Source: Deltaproteobacteria bacterium (GTDB lineage Bacteria > Myxococcota_A > UBA9042 > PHBI01 > JACKFB01). Taken from it: a stretch of 64,000 nucleotides of DNA. How positions within the stretch are numbered: the stretch's first letter is position 1; each line of letters starts with the position of its first letter. Shown here piece by piece: positions 34,349 to 43,976 of the stretch. The notes under the pieces were generated by a model. It worked only from the letters and a program-made list of their open reading frames with translations, was not told the origin of the DNA and ran no database searches. The stretch covers positions 1 to 64,000 of the forward strand of contig JACKFB010000005.1 of NCBI GenBank assembly GCA_020632695.1, written 5' to 3'. A program made the position numbers and the translations under genes.

Positions 34349-37078
34349 TCACGGGACGAAACACACCGTGTCGTAGGAGACGGTGATGGCGTCGCCCGGC
34401 GCGGGCAGGCACGCGCCCGACGGGGAGAAGGTCACCGTGTTGTCGCCGCTGCGGTACTCCCAGTTCTTCCCAGTCGCCGTCTCCGGCAGGCAGCCCTTGC
34501 CGGCCACGGTCACGGTGATGCTCGCGGGGACCGGCGTCTGCGAGAGCGGGAAGCGGGCGCCGGGCCCGAAGGCCAGCGCGCCGATCGCCTTCATGGCGGC
34601 CGAGAAGCTCGACGAGCAGATGCTGGCGAAGATGCCGCCGGTCGCCTCTCCCATGGCCAGGTAGCGCGCGCCCGCATCCGCGTCGCCGTTCGCGCTCGAG
34701 CAGCCGCCCTTGGGGCCGACCAGCGCGTGGGCGTGGACCTGGGTCTTGCCGCCCTGGCTCTTCAGCGCCTTCATGAAGTCGACGTAGGTCCCGGTGTTGC
34801 CGGGCGAGTGGTCCTCCTCGTCGCTGAGGAAGATGATCTCCAGGGTCCCGTGGTCGCGCAGGAAGCCGCGGTTGGCCCCGCCGCAGAAGCCGTCGTAGCA
34901 GCTCGTCCCCTCGCCGGGGCAGTCGCTCGCCAGCAGGCACGAGGTGTTCGAGTCGATGGTGTTGGGAGCGCTCAGCGCGAGCTGCATCGCCCGCAGGCCC
35001 TGCTCGTTGCCCGAGCCGTTGGTCCCGACCTTCACCGTGTCGGCGAAGCTCGCCACGCTGTCCTTGGTGACGTAGCGCGGTGTGCCCTGGAGGCGCCCCT
35101 TGCCCTCCTCGATGTCGGTGGTCACCAGGCCCACGTGGTAGTCGTTCTTCGAGCCGGCCGCGGCGGCGATGAAGTCGGCGAAGGCGTTGGACAGCAGCAC
35201 CTGCTCCTCGTACATCGAGGCCGAGTTGTCGACGACGAAGAGCACGTCGACGTCCTGGCTGGCCGGCTGGACGAAGCTGTCGACCGCGGAGGCCTGGTTG
35301 TCGCCCTCGCCCACCAGCTTGACCACGGCGTCCATGGCGACGGGCTGGCTGGCGTGCAGCTCGACCTGGCAGGCCTGCACGCCCCCGGTGGTGGGCGCGA
35401 AGGTGACCTCGGCGGTCAGCCAGAGGCCCGGCAGGACGGTGACCGACGAGGGCAGCGAGGCCCACTGGAAGTCGGCGGAGCAGCCCACCAGCTTCGGTTG
35501 CCCCGAGAGGACCACCGGCAGGAGGCCGGAGTTCCGGATGCGGAAGGAGAGCGTCGTACCGCTGCAGCCCGCCTCGACCACGCCGAAGTCCAGCGCGCTG
35601 GGCTCGACCCAGAGCGGACCGCACTCGGCCGAGGTCACCACGCAGGTGGTGCCCTTGCAGGTGCCCTCGCCCGGGCAGGCTCCCGTGCCGGCGCAGGGCG
35701 TGGCCACCGGCGCCGGGGTCAGCACGCAGGTGCCGGTCGACGGGTCGCAGGCGGCCTCGGCGCAGTCCGTGTCGCCGGGGCAGCTCGGCACGGTCTCCGG
35801 AGCCGTGACGCAGGCGCCGCCCACGCAGCGCAGCGTGCCGTTGCACAGGTCGCCGTCGTCGGGACAGTCGCCGTCCACCAGGCAGTCGCAGCCCGACAGC
35901 ACGCCCTTGCAGCCGGCGGGGCCGCACACGTCGTCGGCCGTGCACGGGTTGCCGTCGTCGCAGGGGCCGGTGGCTCCGCTGTAGGTGCAGCCCTTCACCA
36001 GGTCGCAGGTGTCGACGGTGCAGGGGTCGCCGTCGTCGCAGGCTTGCGGCGCCGGCTTGCAGGTCCCCGCCAGGCAGCTTCCGCCCTGCGCGCACTCGGC
36101 CACCCCCGCGCACGCCGTCCCGTCGGGCGCCGCCGAGAGCGCGCACTTGCCCGTCTGGGGTACGCAGGCGTTGACGCGGCACGGGTTGGACGCCGGCGGG
36201 CAGCTCACCGGCGGCGCTCCGCCCGCGACGCACTCGCCGGCGTCGCACACCAGCCCGCCGTCGCACAGGTCGGTGTCCACCGCGGCGCAGTCGGCGTCGT
36301 TCTCGCACGCGCAGCTCCCGGTGCCGCCGGTGCAGGCGCCGCCGACGCACGCCTCGCCCTCGGTGCAGGGGTCGCCGTCCGAGCAGCTCGCGCCGTCGCT
36401 CGCGGGCGTGCTCACGCAGCCCTTCGCGGGCTCGCAGGTCACCGTCACGCAGGGCCCGGACGCCGGACACGCCAGCGGCACCCCGCCCGGCGCGCAGACC
36501 CCCGCGACGCAGCGATCGCCCAGGGTGCACAGGTCGCCGTCGTCGCAGGGGGTGTCGTCGGCGGTCAGCTCGGCCACGCAGGAGCCGGTCGTCGGCTCGC
36601 ACACCGTCTTCCGGCACGGGCCATCCGCCTCGCCCAGCGCGCAGCTCACCACGCTGCCCTCGGCGACGACGCACCCGCCGCCCTCACACACCAGCACGCC
36701 GTTGCACAGGTCGCCGTCCTCGAAGGCCGCGCAGTCGCCGTCCGCCACGCAGGCGCACCCGTTGGTACCGCCGCTGCACGCGCCCGCGCTGCACGCCTCG
36801 CCCGTCGTGCAGGCGTTGCCGTCATCGCACGCGGTGGCGTCCGCGGCCGCCTCGCTGACGCACACGCCCTCGGCGCTGCACACGGCCACCAGGCAGGGAC
36901 CCGCCGGCGCGGGGCAGTCCGCCGCCACCTCGCAGCCCGTCCCCTGCGCGCCGTCCAGGCTCGGCGGCGACGCGTCGCCGTCCCCGAACCCGATCCCCGG
37001 CCCCTCCGCGCCGCTGCTGCACGCCGCCAGCGCCGCAGCCAACAACCAGCCGCCGCGCACCCAGCCCGGTCCAGTCAT
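34349..37078 (-). CDS. Cys-rich VWA-domain lipoprotein
   Basis: A 909-residue outer-surface lipoprotein. The signal peptide ends in the lipobox LAAC (Cys20). Residues about 45-490 hold many CDDGxxCT-type disulfide repeats (ACDDGNACTTGEAC, CDDGDPCTVDTC, LCNGxLxCxGGxC). At about 500-600 an ASH-like beta domain (LDFGVVEAGCSGTTLSFRIR) appears. A von Willebrand A domain follows, with MIDAS DNSAS (VLFVVDNSASMYEEQ) and the later LSDEEDHSPGNTGTY. GGAGGGG precedes the ATG. Repeat-rich adhesive surface proteins of this style are typical of Myxococcota. A role in adhesion or ligand binding is inference. Confidence 0.82.
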   Translation of the reverse strand: MTGPGWVRGGWLLAAALAACSSGAEGPGIGFGDGDASPPSLDGAQGTGCEVAADCPAPAGPCLVAVCSAEGVCVSEAAADATACDDGNACTTGEACSAGACSGGTNGCACVADGDCAAFEDGDLCNGVLVCEGGGCVVAEGSVVSCALGEADGPCRKTVCEPTTGSCVAELTADDTPCDDGDLCTLGDRCVAGVCAPGGVPLACPASGPCVTVTCEPAKGCVSTPASDGASCSDGDPCTEGEACVGGACTGGTGSCACENDADCAAVDTDLCDGGLVCDAGECVAGGAPPVSCPPASNPCRVNACVPQTGKCALSAAPDGTACAGVAECAQGGSCLAGTCKPAPQACDDGDPCTVDTCDLVKGCTYSGATGPCDDGNPCTADDVCGPAGCKGVLSGCDCLVDGDCPDDGDLCNGTLRCVGGACVTAPETVPSCPGDTDCAEAACDPSTGTCVLTPAPVATPCAGTGACPGEGTCKGTTCVVTSAECGPLWVEPSALDFGVVEAGCSGTTLSFRIRNSGLLPVVLSGQPKLVGCSADFQWASLPSSVTVLPGLWLTAEVTFAPTTGGVQACQVELHASQPVAMDAVVKLVGEGDNQASAVDSFVQPASQDVDVLFVVDNSASMYEEQVLLSNAFADFIAAAAGSKNDYHVGLVTTDIEEGKGRLQGTPRYVTKDSVASFADTVKVGTNGSGNEQGLRAMQLALSAPNTIDSNTSCLLASDCPGEGTSCYDGFCGGANRGFLRDHGTLEIIFLSDEEDHSPGNTGTYVDFMKALKSQGGKTQVHAHALVGPKGGCSSANGDADAGARYLAMGEATGGIFASICSSSFSAAMKAIGALAFGPGARFPLSQTPVPASITVTVAGKGCLPETATGKNWEYRSGDNTVTFSPSGACLPAPGDAITVSYDTVCFVP

Positions 37079-37273
37079 CGACACCCCTCCGCTCTTCCAG
37101 CACGGAGCCTACCAGACCTCACCCCCCGAAGAGAGCCCCACCTCACCCCCGCCCCCGGGCCTCAGCCGCCTCGCGTGACCGGCGTCAGCGCTTGCGTCGG
37201 CGCGCTCGGGCCTTGCACACTGCCCGGTGACCCCGCCTCCATCCGCCCCTCGGCCCCCCGAGAGGAGACCCAC

Positions 37274-39196
37274 ATGCGGCGCGCCTTGCGTGGACCCTGC
37301 CCGCGAGCTGCCCGCGCCCGGCAAGGCGCCTGCGCCGGCTCGGGGGCGGGGGTCTCGCCGCGGGGCGCGCTCGGGTCGCTGCTCCTCGCCACCCTGCTGG
37401 CGGCCTGCGGGGTGGAGTCCCACTCGGCACCGCCAGGACAACCGCCCCCGGAGCCCCCGGAGCTCCGCCTCCACTTCCTCGACCGGAACGGGATCGAGCG
37501 CGCCTCGATCCAGGCCGAGCACACCCTGGTCGTCGATCCCTGCCGACAGGTGCTGGGCACCGTGCGCGCCGACAATCTCGGCCTGGTGCCTGCGTCGGCC
37601 TCGCTTCTCACCTCCCAGCCCGGCCCGATCTCGGTGGTGGCGGCGAGCGGCGAAGTCCCGGCGGGTTCCTCCGTCGAATTCCCCGTCGTCTTCGACTGCG
37701 ACCCGGTCGGCGGCGAGCTGCCGCCCGGCGTCTACTCCACCTCGGTCAAGGCGGACCTCTTCACCACGACCGAAGGGATCCACCGCTCCTATCCCATCAG
37801 CGTCGTCGTCGTGAGTGGCCCTCCGACCGTCGCCCCCGGCTGCGCCGACCCCCGCGACCGCGAGCTCGTCGCCTCCGGCGATCCCAGCCCCGGGCGTGTC
37901 ACCCTCGACGCCGCCTTCACCTGCAACGGGGGCTGGGACGAGCATCGCCCCGGCCTCGCGGCCTGCGTGGCCGAGGCGGTCCTCGCTGAGACGCAGCTCT
38001 CGGCGAGCTGCGCCGACTGTTTCGGCAGCTTCGCGGCCTGCTTCGTGAGCTTGTGCGGCCAGACCTGCGGCGCCGGCCCCGCGGAGTGCGCGGCGTGCGC
38101 CGACTCGACTGGCTGCAACGACATCTTCTGGAACTGCAGCCACCTCGAGCGCTTCGACCCTTGCGAGGGGTTGAGCTGCCCCGGGGTGGCGCTGGCCTCC
38201 TGCCTGGACCCGCAGACGGTCGTCCGCTCGCTCACCACCGGATGCGCCGTCGAGGTCACCTCGGCCGCGTGTGCAGACCCGGTCGACATCGAGACCACCT
38301 GCGCGCCCGAGTCGCCCTGCGTCGACGGTTTCTGCAAGGCGGACCCCTCCGCGTACACGTTCTCGCCCGACGTCGCGTATGTATCGCATGCCCAGGTCGC
38401 GCCTGCCGATTGCTGCTTCGACCTCGACGGCGACGGCGAGACCGACAACGCCCTCACCGCCTTCGAGGCGTGGCGGGCCGACTACCTGCCGGACGACCTG
38501 CGCTCCTCCATCGACACGGACGAACACGTCGAGCTGCTGGAGTTCCGCGACGAGCTCAGCACGCTGAACCTCTTCCCCGGGCGGCTGCAGAGCAACGGCT
38601 CCTCGGCGGCCGCGGGGTTCCGTGTGTTCGAGGTCCCGGTGGCGGCGTTCGCGGCGGACAACGGTGCCCCTCGCGACTCCGCGCTCTTCCTGCAGACCGG
38701 CACGCTGGTCCGCACCCTCGCCACCGACAGCGCCTCGCGGCTGGCCATCGAGGTCCGCCGGGACTTCACCGCCAGCGGTGCGATCTCGCTGTCGGGCGGC
38801 CGCGCGGGCGGGCTGCTGCCGCTCGAGGCCTACGCCGACTTCCTCGACGCCCAGGTCCACGTCTGCGATTGCTTCGTCCTCGCGGAAGACGCGCCCGCCG
38901 TCGTGACCGACGCCAGCGATCCCCAGAGCCTCCGCCTCGCGTGCAGCGCGGCCTTCGCCGGGGCCAAGTCGCTCTGCGCCACCGGCGCCGCCTCGACGAC
39001 CTGCGTCCAGCTCGGCCTCCACCGGAGCGAGTTCTGCCAGGGGCTCGGCACGCTCCGTGCGGACCAGGACAGCGACGGGGACGGCCAGAACGACGCCATC
39101 TCCGCCGGGGTCCTCTTCAGAGGAGTCGCCGCGACCATCTCCGGCACCTTCTCGGATTCACCCTCCCCCCAGGCCGACGACCGTGCGCAACCCTGA
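37274..39196 (+). CDS. Paralogous Cys-rich calcium-loop lipoprotein, member A
   Basis: A 640-residue lipoprotein with lipobox LLAAC (Cys45) after an unusually long Arg-rich leader. The architecture is shared with the next two plus-strand members: an Ig-like beta domain (HTLVVDPCRQVLGTVRADN, ending VVFDC), a Cys cluster (CADCFGSFAACFVSLCGQTC), a second Cys block (CVDGFC), an EF/dockerin-like loop DLDGDGETDNAL, and a C-terminal DQDSDGDGQNDAIS plus GVAATISGTF. GAGGAG precedes the ATG. It is the most divergent of the three members, and it overlaps member B by 14 bp. Binding of Ca2+ at the DxDxDG loops is predicted from the pattern. No enzyme domain is seen. Confidence 0.8.
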   Translation: MRRALRGPCPRAARARQGACAGSGAGVSPRGALGSLLLATLLAACGVESHSAPPGQPPPEPPELRLHFLDRNGIERASIQAEHTLVVDPCRQVLGTVRADNLGLVPASASLLTSQPGPISVVAASGEVPAGSSVEFPVVFDCDPVGGELPPGVYSTSVKADLFTTTEGIHRSYPISVVVVSGPPTVAPGCADPRDRELVASGDPSPGRVTLDAAFTCNGGWDEHRPGLAACVAEAVLAETQLSASCADCFGSFAACFVSLCGQTCGAGPAECAACADSTGCNDIFWNCSHLERFDPCEGLSCPGVALASCLDPQTVVRSLTTGCAVEVTSAACADPVDIETTCAPESPCVDGFCKADPSAYTFSPDVAYVSHAQVAPADCCFDLDGDGETDNALTAFEAWRADYLPDDLRSSIDTDEHVELLEFRDELSTLNLFPGRLQSNGSSAAAGFRVFEVPVAAFAADNGAPRDSALFLQTGTLVRTLATDSASRLAIEVRRDFTASGAISLSGGRAGGLLPLEAYADFLDAQVHVCDCFVLAEDAPAVVTDASDPQSLRLACSAAFAGAKSLCATGAASTTCVQLGLHRSEFCQGLGTLRADQDSDGDGQNDAISAGVLFRGVAATISGTFSDSPSPQADDRAQP

Positions 39197-41030
39197 CCGC
39201 GCCACCATCGCGCACGCCCTGGGGCTCCTGCTGTGCGCCTCCGTGGCGTCCTGCGGCTGGCTCGAGACGGCGTCCATGGCGGGCGACGACGACTCCCGGT
39301 CCGACATCCACCGGAGCGAGACGCTCGACCTCGTCGTGCTCGACGACACCGAGGACTCCATCGACAGCATCGCGGCGACGCACAGCGTCATCGCGTCGCC
39401 CTGTCCGCACGTGCTCGGCCTGGTGCGGGCGTACAATGACACGAGCCTCCCCGCCGAGCTCACCCTCACCGTCACCCCGGCGGCCCCCATCGCGTTCAGC
39501 GCCCCGCCGGTGCTCGAGCTGGCGCCCGGCGAGGCGGCGGAGGTCGAGGTCCGGTACGACTGCTCGATCGACGCCTCGGTGGCCACCACGCTCGAGGCCT
39601 CCTTCGAGAATTCGGTCGACGCGAAGTCCCGCTCCGTGCCCGTGGAGGTCACGGTCATCGACATCCCGGTGGGCGAGTGCGACGGGCCCGCCGACCTCCG
39701 GGCCATCGCGGAGTCCGGGTCACCGCTCAGCGCCCTGGCGACGGCCGCCCGCGCCGCGTGTCAGGGGCCCGGCGCCGCATCCGACCCCGACCGGGCGACC
39801 TGCACGCAGACCGAGCTCGTCGCCCAGGCACGGATCAGCGGCGGCTGCGCGAGCTGCTACGTGGAAGCGCTGAGCTGCCGGGAGACGCGCTGCGCCTCGG
39901 CGTGCGACGGGAGCTCCGGCGAGTGCGCGAAGTGCAGCACCGAGCAAGGCTGCGTCGACGCGTTCTACGGGTGCAGCGGCCTGAACCCGCTGAGCGCTTG
40001 CAAGGGCGCGCCGTGCGACGTCGCCACGGCCATCGAATGCGTGGGCGGTGACCTGGAGACCTGGCAGGGTCCGGGCGCTTGCTACGACCTGCTGGGCTCT
40101 CCCGCCTGCTACTTCACGCAGGGCACCCGGACCCTCTGCGACCCGGGATTTCCCTGCATCGACGGCGTCTGCCCGGTCGACCCCACACTCTACGCGTTCG
40201 CCCCGGCCGCCTCCTACGTGACGTCGGTCAGCGTGGCCCCCTTCGAGGTAGGGGCGGACGTGGATGGCGACGGCAGACCCGACAACGCCCTCGCGGCCAT
40301 GGTCGGCCTCGGGGAGCAGCTCCTGGATTGGGATCCCTTCGAGGGCATCCTGGCGCGCGTCGCCTCCGGTGAGCGGGTCTTCCTGCTCGAGTTCCCGGAG
40401 CTCGGCGAGCTCGGCCTCTCCTCCGCCCAGACCCTCAACCTGCTCACCGGTCGCGCCCTCGACCCGCCGGCCCAGAGCGACGCGGGTCTCGGACACTTCG
40501 AGGTCGACTTCGAGCGCAGCTTCTCGCTCGGCACCGGGGCGCCGACGCTCAGCCTCTCGGGCACCCTCGTCGATGGCGAGCTCAGCGTCGGCCCCGAGCC
40601 CGGACCGATGCGCTGGCAGGTCTCCGGCACCCTCACCCTCGGCGCGAATGGCGTCGGCCCCCGCATCGACGGCGGCATCGCCGCTGGCGTCCTGTCCATC
40701 GTCGAGGTCGCCGGCATGCTCAACGACGAGCTGGCGGACTGCGACTGCTGGGGGCTGCCCCCCGACAAGCCGCCCATCGTGGTGGTGGGCTGGAACCCGC
40801 TGAAGTTCAAGCTGGGCTGCTCTCCCGAATTCGCCCAAGCCACCCTCTCGTGCAGCGAACCGATGGATGGACCGCACTGCGTCGAGCTGGCGGAGAAGCG
40901 GTCCGCCGTTTGCGCGGGCCTCGGCCTCCTCCCCTTCGACCAGGACGCCGACGGCGACGGCAAGAGAGACGCCGCCTCGTTCGCCCTCGCGTTCACGGCC
41001 GTCAGCGCGACCATCGTCGGCGGGTACTGA
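39183..41030 (+). CDS. Paralogous Cys-rich calcium-loop lipoprotein, member B
   Basis: 615 residues from a GTG start. The signal peptide has lipobox VASC (Cys24), followed by GWLETA. It shows the same order as member A: an Ig-like domain with SPCPHVLGLVRAYNDTS, the Cys cluster CASCYVEALSCRETRCASAC, SSGECAKCSTEQGC, DPGFPCIDGVCPVDPTLY, a calcium-type loop DVDGDGRPDNAL, and the C-terminal DQDADGDGKRDAAS with VSATIVGGY. It overlaps member A by 14 bp, so they are cotranscribed. It is very similar to member C, including long stretches of near-identical DNA, which points to recent duplication or gene conversion. Confidence 0.8.
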   Translation: MRNPDRATIAHALGLLLCASVASCGWLETASMAGDDDSRSDIHRSETLDLVVLDDTEDSIDSIAATHSVIASPCPHVLGLVRAYNDTSLPAELTLTVTPAAPIAFSAPPVLELAPGEAAEVEVRYDCSIDASVATTLEASFENSVDAKSRSVPVEVTVIDIPVGECDGPADLRAIAESGSPLSALATAARAACQGPGAASDPDRATCTQTELVAQARISGGCASCYVEALSCRETRCASACDGSSGECAKCSTEQGCVDAFYGCSGLNPLSACKGAPCDVATAIECVGGDLETWQGPGACYDLLGSPACYFTQGTRTLCDPGFPCIDGVCPVDPTLYAFAPAASYVTSVSVAPFEVGADVDGDGRPDNALAAMVGLGEQLLDWDPFEGILARVASGERVFLLEFPELGELGLSSAQTLNLLTGRALDPPAQSDAGLGHFEVDFERSFSLGTGAPTLSLSGTLVDGELSVGPEPGPMRWQVSGTLTLGANGVGPRIDGGIAAGVLSIVEVAGMLNDELADCDCWGLPPDKPPIVVVGWNPLKFKLGCSPEFAQATLSCSEPMDGPHCVELAEKRSAVCAGLGLLPFDQDADGDGKRDAASFALAFTAVSATIVGGY

Positions 41031-41050
41031 GCACGCGGCAGCCGCCCGCG

Positions 41051-41974
41051 CTATTCGGCCTGACGGGTCTCCCACCTGCGCTGCCCGACGGCGCCCAGGG
41101 GACTGTCCAGCGGCTCCGGATCGTCGTGCGGGATGGCGATGCTGAGGGTGAGCTGGCCGCTCATGGCCTTCCCCACCACGGTGTAGAAGCCCAAGCTGAA
41201 GTAGCGGGATGGATTGAATCGCAGGTGGAGATAGCCCGCCGGGTCCAACCACGCGTCGTTGTAGACGGCGAGCTGGTTTCGGTCGTCGCCGTCGAACTGG
41301 CCCACGAAGCGGCGGGCGGTGAGGGCGAAGCCGCCGCGGACCGTCATGGGGCCGGCGATGAACCCGATGCCGCCGCCCGTGACGACGGGGTCGAAGGCGC
41401 CCTGGCTGGGGCCCAATCGCGCCTCCCCCCAGAGCACCGTCGGAGCGCCCAGGCGTACCCATACCCAGGGCATGGGGTAGAGCAGATGCTTCTGCGCCGC
41501 GTAGAGCCTCAAGCCGGCGTCGAAGGTGAAGAAGGAGTCGGGCACATTGCGGCCGACGCGAACTCCGAGCGAGCCCATGCGGTATGGAGAACGTCCCGGG
41601 ACCGCGTCTTCCCCGAAGTAGGAGTGGAGCGCACCGGCGAGATACTCCGCGCTCCCGCCGATTCGCAGGCCCTGGCTGGTCTCGTGGTGGATGTGGATGC
41701 CGCCGGCTGCCTGGTGGTGGGCCTGCGCGTCGAGCACTTCGCCGCCGCACCCGTAGGAGCGATCCTCCAGGCGGATCAGGTCGCCGCTGGCCGTGATGAT
41801 GGTGCGCGGCTGCTGGGTGTGCGCGCATTGCGGCAGCAGCATCAGCGCGACGACCAGTCGACCGGCCCAGACGCGCCGATGTCGCGACGCCCACGCTCCA
41901 GCCCCGCCCGGACGCACCGGTTCGGCTCGCAAGTCCGCCTCCTGATAGGATGAGAGGCTGACCCTACGCCGCAT
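41051..41974 (-). CDS. Putative outer-membrane beta-barrel or lipoprotein, uncharacterised
   Basis: 307 residues, not recognised. The start at 41974 leaves an Arg-rich leader, then a hydrophobic stretch LVVALMLLPQCAHT that could be a signal peptide with a weak lipobox. The mature part alternates aromatic and glycine-rich strands (GEVLDAQAHHQAAGGIHIHH, FDPVVTGGGIGFIAGPMTVR, YLHLRFNPSRYFSLGF), as expected for a beta-barrel. It lies between members B and C on the opposite strand and is divergent from C across 115 bp. The open frame continues upstream to 42244, but that part overlaps member C and lacks coding character. Confidence 0.6.
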   Translation of the reverse strand: MRRRVSLSSYQEADLRAEPVRPGGAGAWASRHRRVWAGRLVVALMLLPQCAHTQQPRTIITASGDLIRLEDRSYGCGGEVLDAQAHHQAAGGIHIHHETSQGLRIGGSAEYLAGALHSYFGEDAVPGRSPYRMGSLGVRVGRNVPDSFFTFDAGLRLYAAQKHLLYPMPWVWVRLGAPTVLWGEARLGPSQGAFDPVVTGGGIGFIAGPMTVRGGFALTARRFVGQFDGDDRNQLAVYNDAWLDPAGYLHLRFNPSRYFSLGFYTVVGKAMSGQLTLSIAIPHDDPEPLDSPLGAVGQRRWETRQAE

Positions 41975-42089
41975 CCCCACACGATTCCAACGGCAGAGAA
42001 CATCCGCGTGGTCGCCAGCTCTCTCGGGCGGATCTGGAGCGACCGGATCTGGTACCTTCGAGGCTCCCCATCGCCCCAGGTCGCCCCCC

Positions 42090-43976
42090 ATGCATCTCCA
42101 CGATCGCGCCGTCATCGCTCGGGTCCTGGCGCTGGCACTGGCGGCCACGATGGGCGCTTGCGGCTGGCTCGACACCGCGACCTCGGCGAACGCGGGCGGC
42201 CCGAGCGGGCGGGACGTGATCTCGAGCTGGCCCGACGTGCTCACGCCGTCCGACGTGAAGGCGCCGCCGAGTCAGACTCTCGCCCTCTCGCTGCGCACCG
42301 ACCTCGGCGCCCCCATCGAGAGCATCGCCGCGAAGCACAGCGTCCTCGCCTCGCCCTGTCCTCAACTGCTCGGCCTCGTCCGGGTCTTCAACGACACCAG
42401 CGAGCCCGCGACGCTCACGCTCACCGTCACGCCGCCGAGCGCCATCCAGTTCAGCGTTCCTCAGACCTTCGAGCTGCCGCCGGGCAAGACGGAGAACATC
42501 CGGGTCGAGTTCGACTGCTCGACCAACGACTCCGTGGCGGCCACGCTCGAGGTCGGCTTCGCCAACAGCCTCGACGAGAAGATGGGCGCCTTCCCGGTGG
42601 CGGTGACCGTCATCGACGCCCCGGATGGCGACTGCGATGGCGTCGCTGACCTGAACGCGATCGCGAAAGCGAAGCCATCGCTCAGCACCCTCGCGACGGC
42701 CGCCAGCGCGACCTGCCTGGGCTCCGGCCCCGTCACCGACGCCGACTGGGAGACCTGCACCCGGACGGAGCTCGTCTCCACGGCCAGGCTGAGCGGCGCC
42801 TGCGCGAGCTGCTACGTGGAGGCCCTGGCCTGCTCGGAGATCCGCTGCGCCGCGGCCTGCGACGAGAGCTCCGGCGAGTGCGCGAAGTGCAGCACCGAGC
42901 AAGGCTGCGTCGGCGAGTTCTACGCCTGCAGCGGCCTGAACCCGCTGAGCGCGTGCACGGGTGCGCCGTGCGACATCGACTCCGTCACGACCTGCGAGGG
43001 TGATGACCTCGTGACCTGGCAGGGCCCGGGCACCTGCTACGACCACCTGGGCTCCCCCGCCTGCTACTTCGCGCAGGGCACCCAGACGCCCTGCGACCCG
43101 GGATTTCCCTGCATCGACGGCGTCTGCCCCGCGGACCCCACGCTGTATCAGTTCGCGCCGACCGCCTCCTACGTGACGAGGTTGAGCGTGGCCCCCGACA
43201 CCGTCGGCGTCGACCAGGACGGCGATGGCAAGCCCGACAACGGCCTCGCGGCCCTGGTCGGCCTGTTGGGGCAGTTCTGGGGCGGCAACGTCGGCGATGT
43301 CTTGCAGGCCTCCGTCGACTCCGGCGAGCTGGTCCTGCTCGTGGAGTTTCCGGAGCTCGGCGCCTCGACCACCCAGGTCCTGAACGCGCTCACCGGACGC
43401 GCCGTCGACCCGCCGGCCGAGAGCGCCGCGGGCCTCGGACGCTTCGAGGTCGACTTCGAGCGCAGCTTCTCGCTCGGCACCGGGGCGCCGGCGTACAGCA
43501 TCGCGGGCACCATCGTCGACGGCGAGCTCAGCGCCGGCCCCGAGCCCGGCCCGATGCGCTGGCAGGTCTTCGGCGACGTCACGCCGGGCGCGAACGGCGT
43601 CGGTCCGGACATCGACGCCGGCCTGGCCGCCGGAGCCCTGCCCGTCGCCGACCTCGCCGCCATCTTCAACAAGGGGGCGGCGCCCTGCGATTGCCTGGGG
43701 CTCTTGCCCGAGACGCCGCCCTTCGAGGTGGTGACCTCGAACCCCAAGAAGCAGAAGCTGGGCTGCTCGCCCGCCCTGGCCGAGGCCATCCCATCGTGCC
43801 AGGAGGGCACGGATGCACCGTTCTGCGTCGTGCTCACCCTGGACCAAGCCCTCTTCTGCCCCGCCCTCGGCATCCTCCCCATCGACCAGGACACCGACGG
43901 CGACGGCCAGAAGGACGCCGTCTCCTTCGCCTTCCTGTTCACCGCCGTCAGCGCGACCATCATCGGCGGATACTGA
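42090..43976 (+). CDS. Paralogous Cys-rich calcium-loop lipoprotein, member C
   Basis: 628 residues. Lipobox MGAC (Cys24), then GWLDTA. It is co-linear with member B: Ig-like domain (SPCPQLLGLVRVFNDTS), CASCYVEALACSEIRCAAAC, SSGECAKCSTEQGC, DPGFPCIDGVCPADPTLY, loop DQDGDGKPDNGL, then DQDTDGDGQKDAVS and VSATIIGGY. DNA stretches such as the CAKCSTEQGC and DPGFPCIDGVC regions are near-identical to member B. Its 3' end overlaps the truncated DUF222 gene by 17 bp on the opposite strand. Confidence 0.8.
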   Translation: MHLHDRAVIARVLALALAATMGACGWLDTATSANAGGPSGRDVISSWPDVLTPSDVKAPPSQTLALSLRTDLGAPIESIAAKHSVLASPCPQLLGLVRVFNDTSEPATLTLTVTPPSAIQFSVPQTFELPPGKTENIRVEFDCSTNDSVAATLEVGFANSLDEKMGAFPVAVTVIDAPDGDCDGVADLNAIAKAKPSLSTLATAASATCLGSGPVTDADWETCTRTELVSTARLSGACASCYVEALACSEIRCAAACDESSGECAKCSTEQGCVGEFYACSGLNPLSACTGAPCDIDSVTTCEGDDLVTWQGPGTCYDHLGSPACYFAQGTQTPCDPGFPCIDGVCPADPTLYQFAPTASYVTRLSVAPDTVGVDQDGDGKPDNGLAALVGLLGQFWGGNVGDVLQASVDSGELVLLVEFPELGASTTQVLNALTGRAVDPPAESAAGLGRFEVDFERSFSLGTGAPAYSIAGTIVDGELSAGPEPGPMRWQVFGDVTPGANGVGPDIDAGLAAGALPVADLAAIFNKGAAPCDCLGLLPETPPFEVVTSNPKKQKLGCSPALAEAIPSCQEGTDAPFCVVLTLDQALFCPALGILPIDQDTDGDGQKDAVSFAFLFTAVSATIIGGY

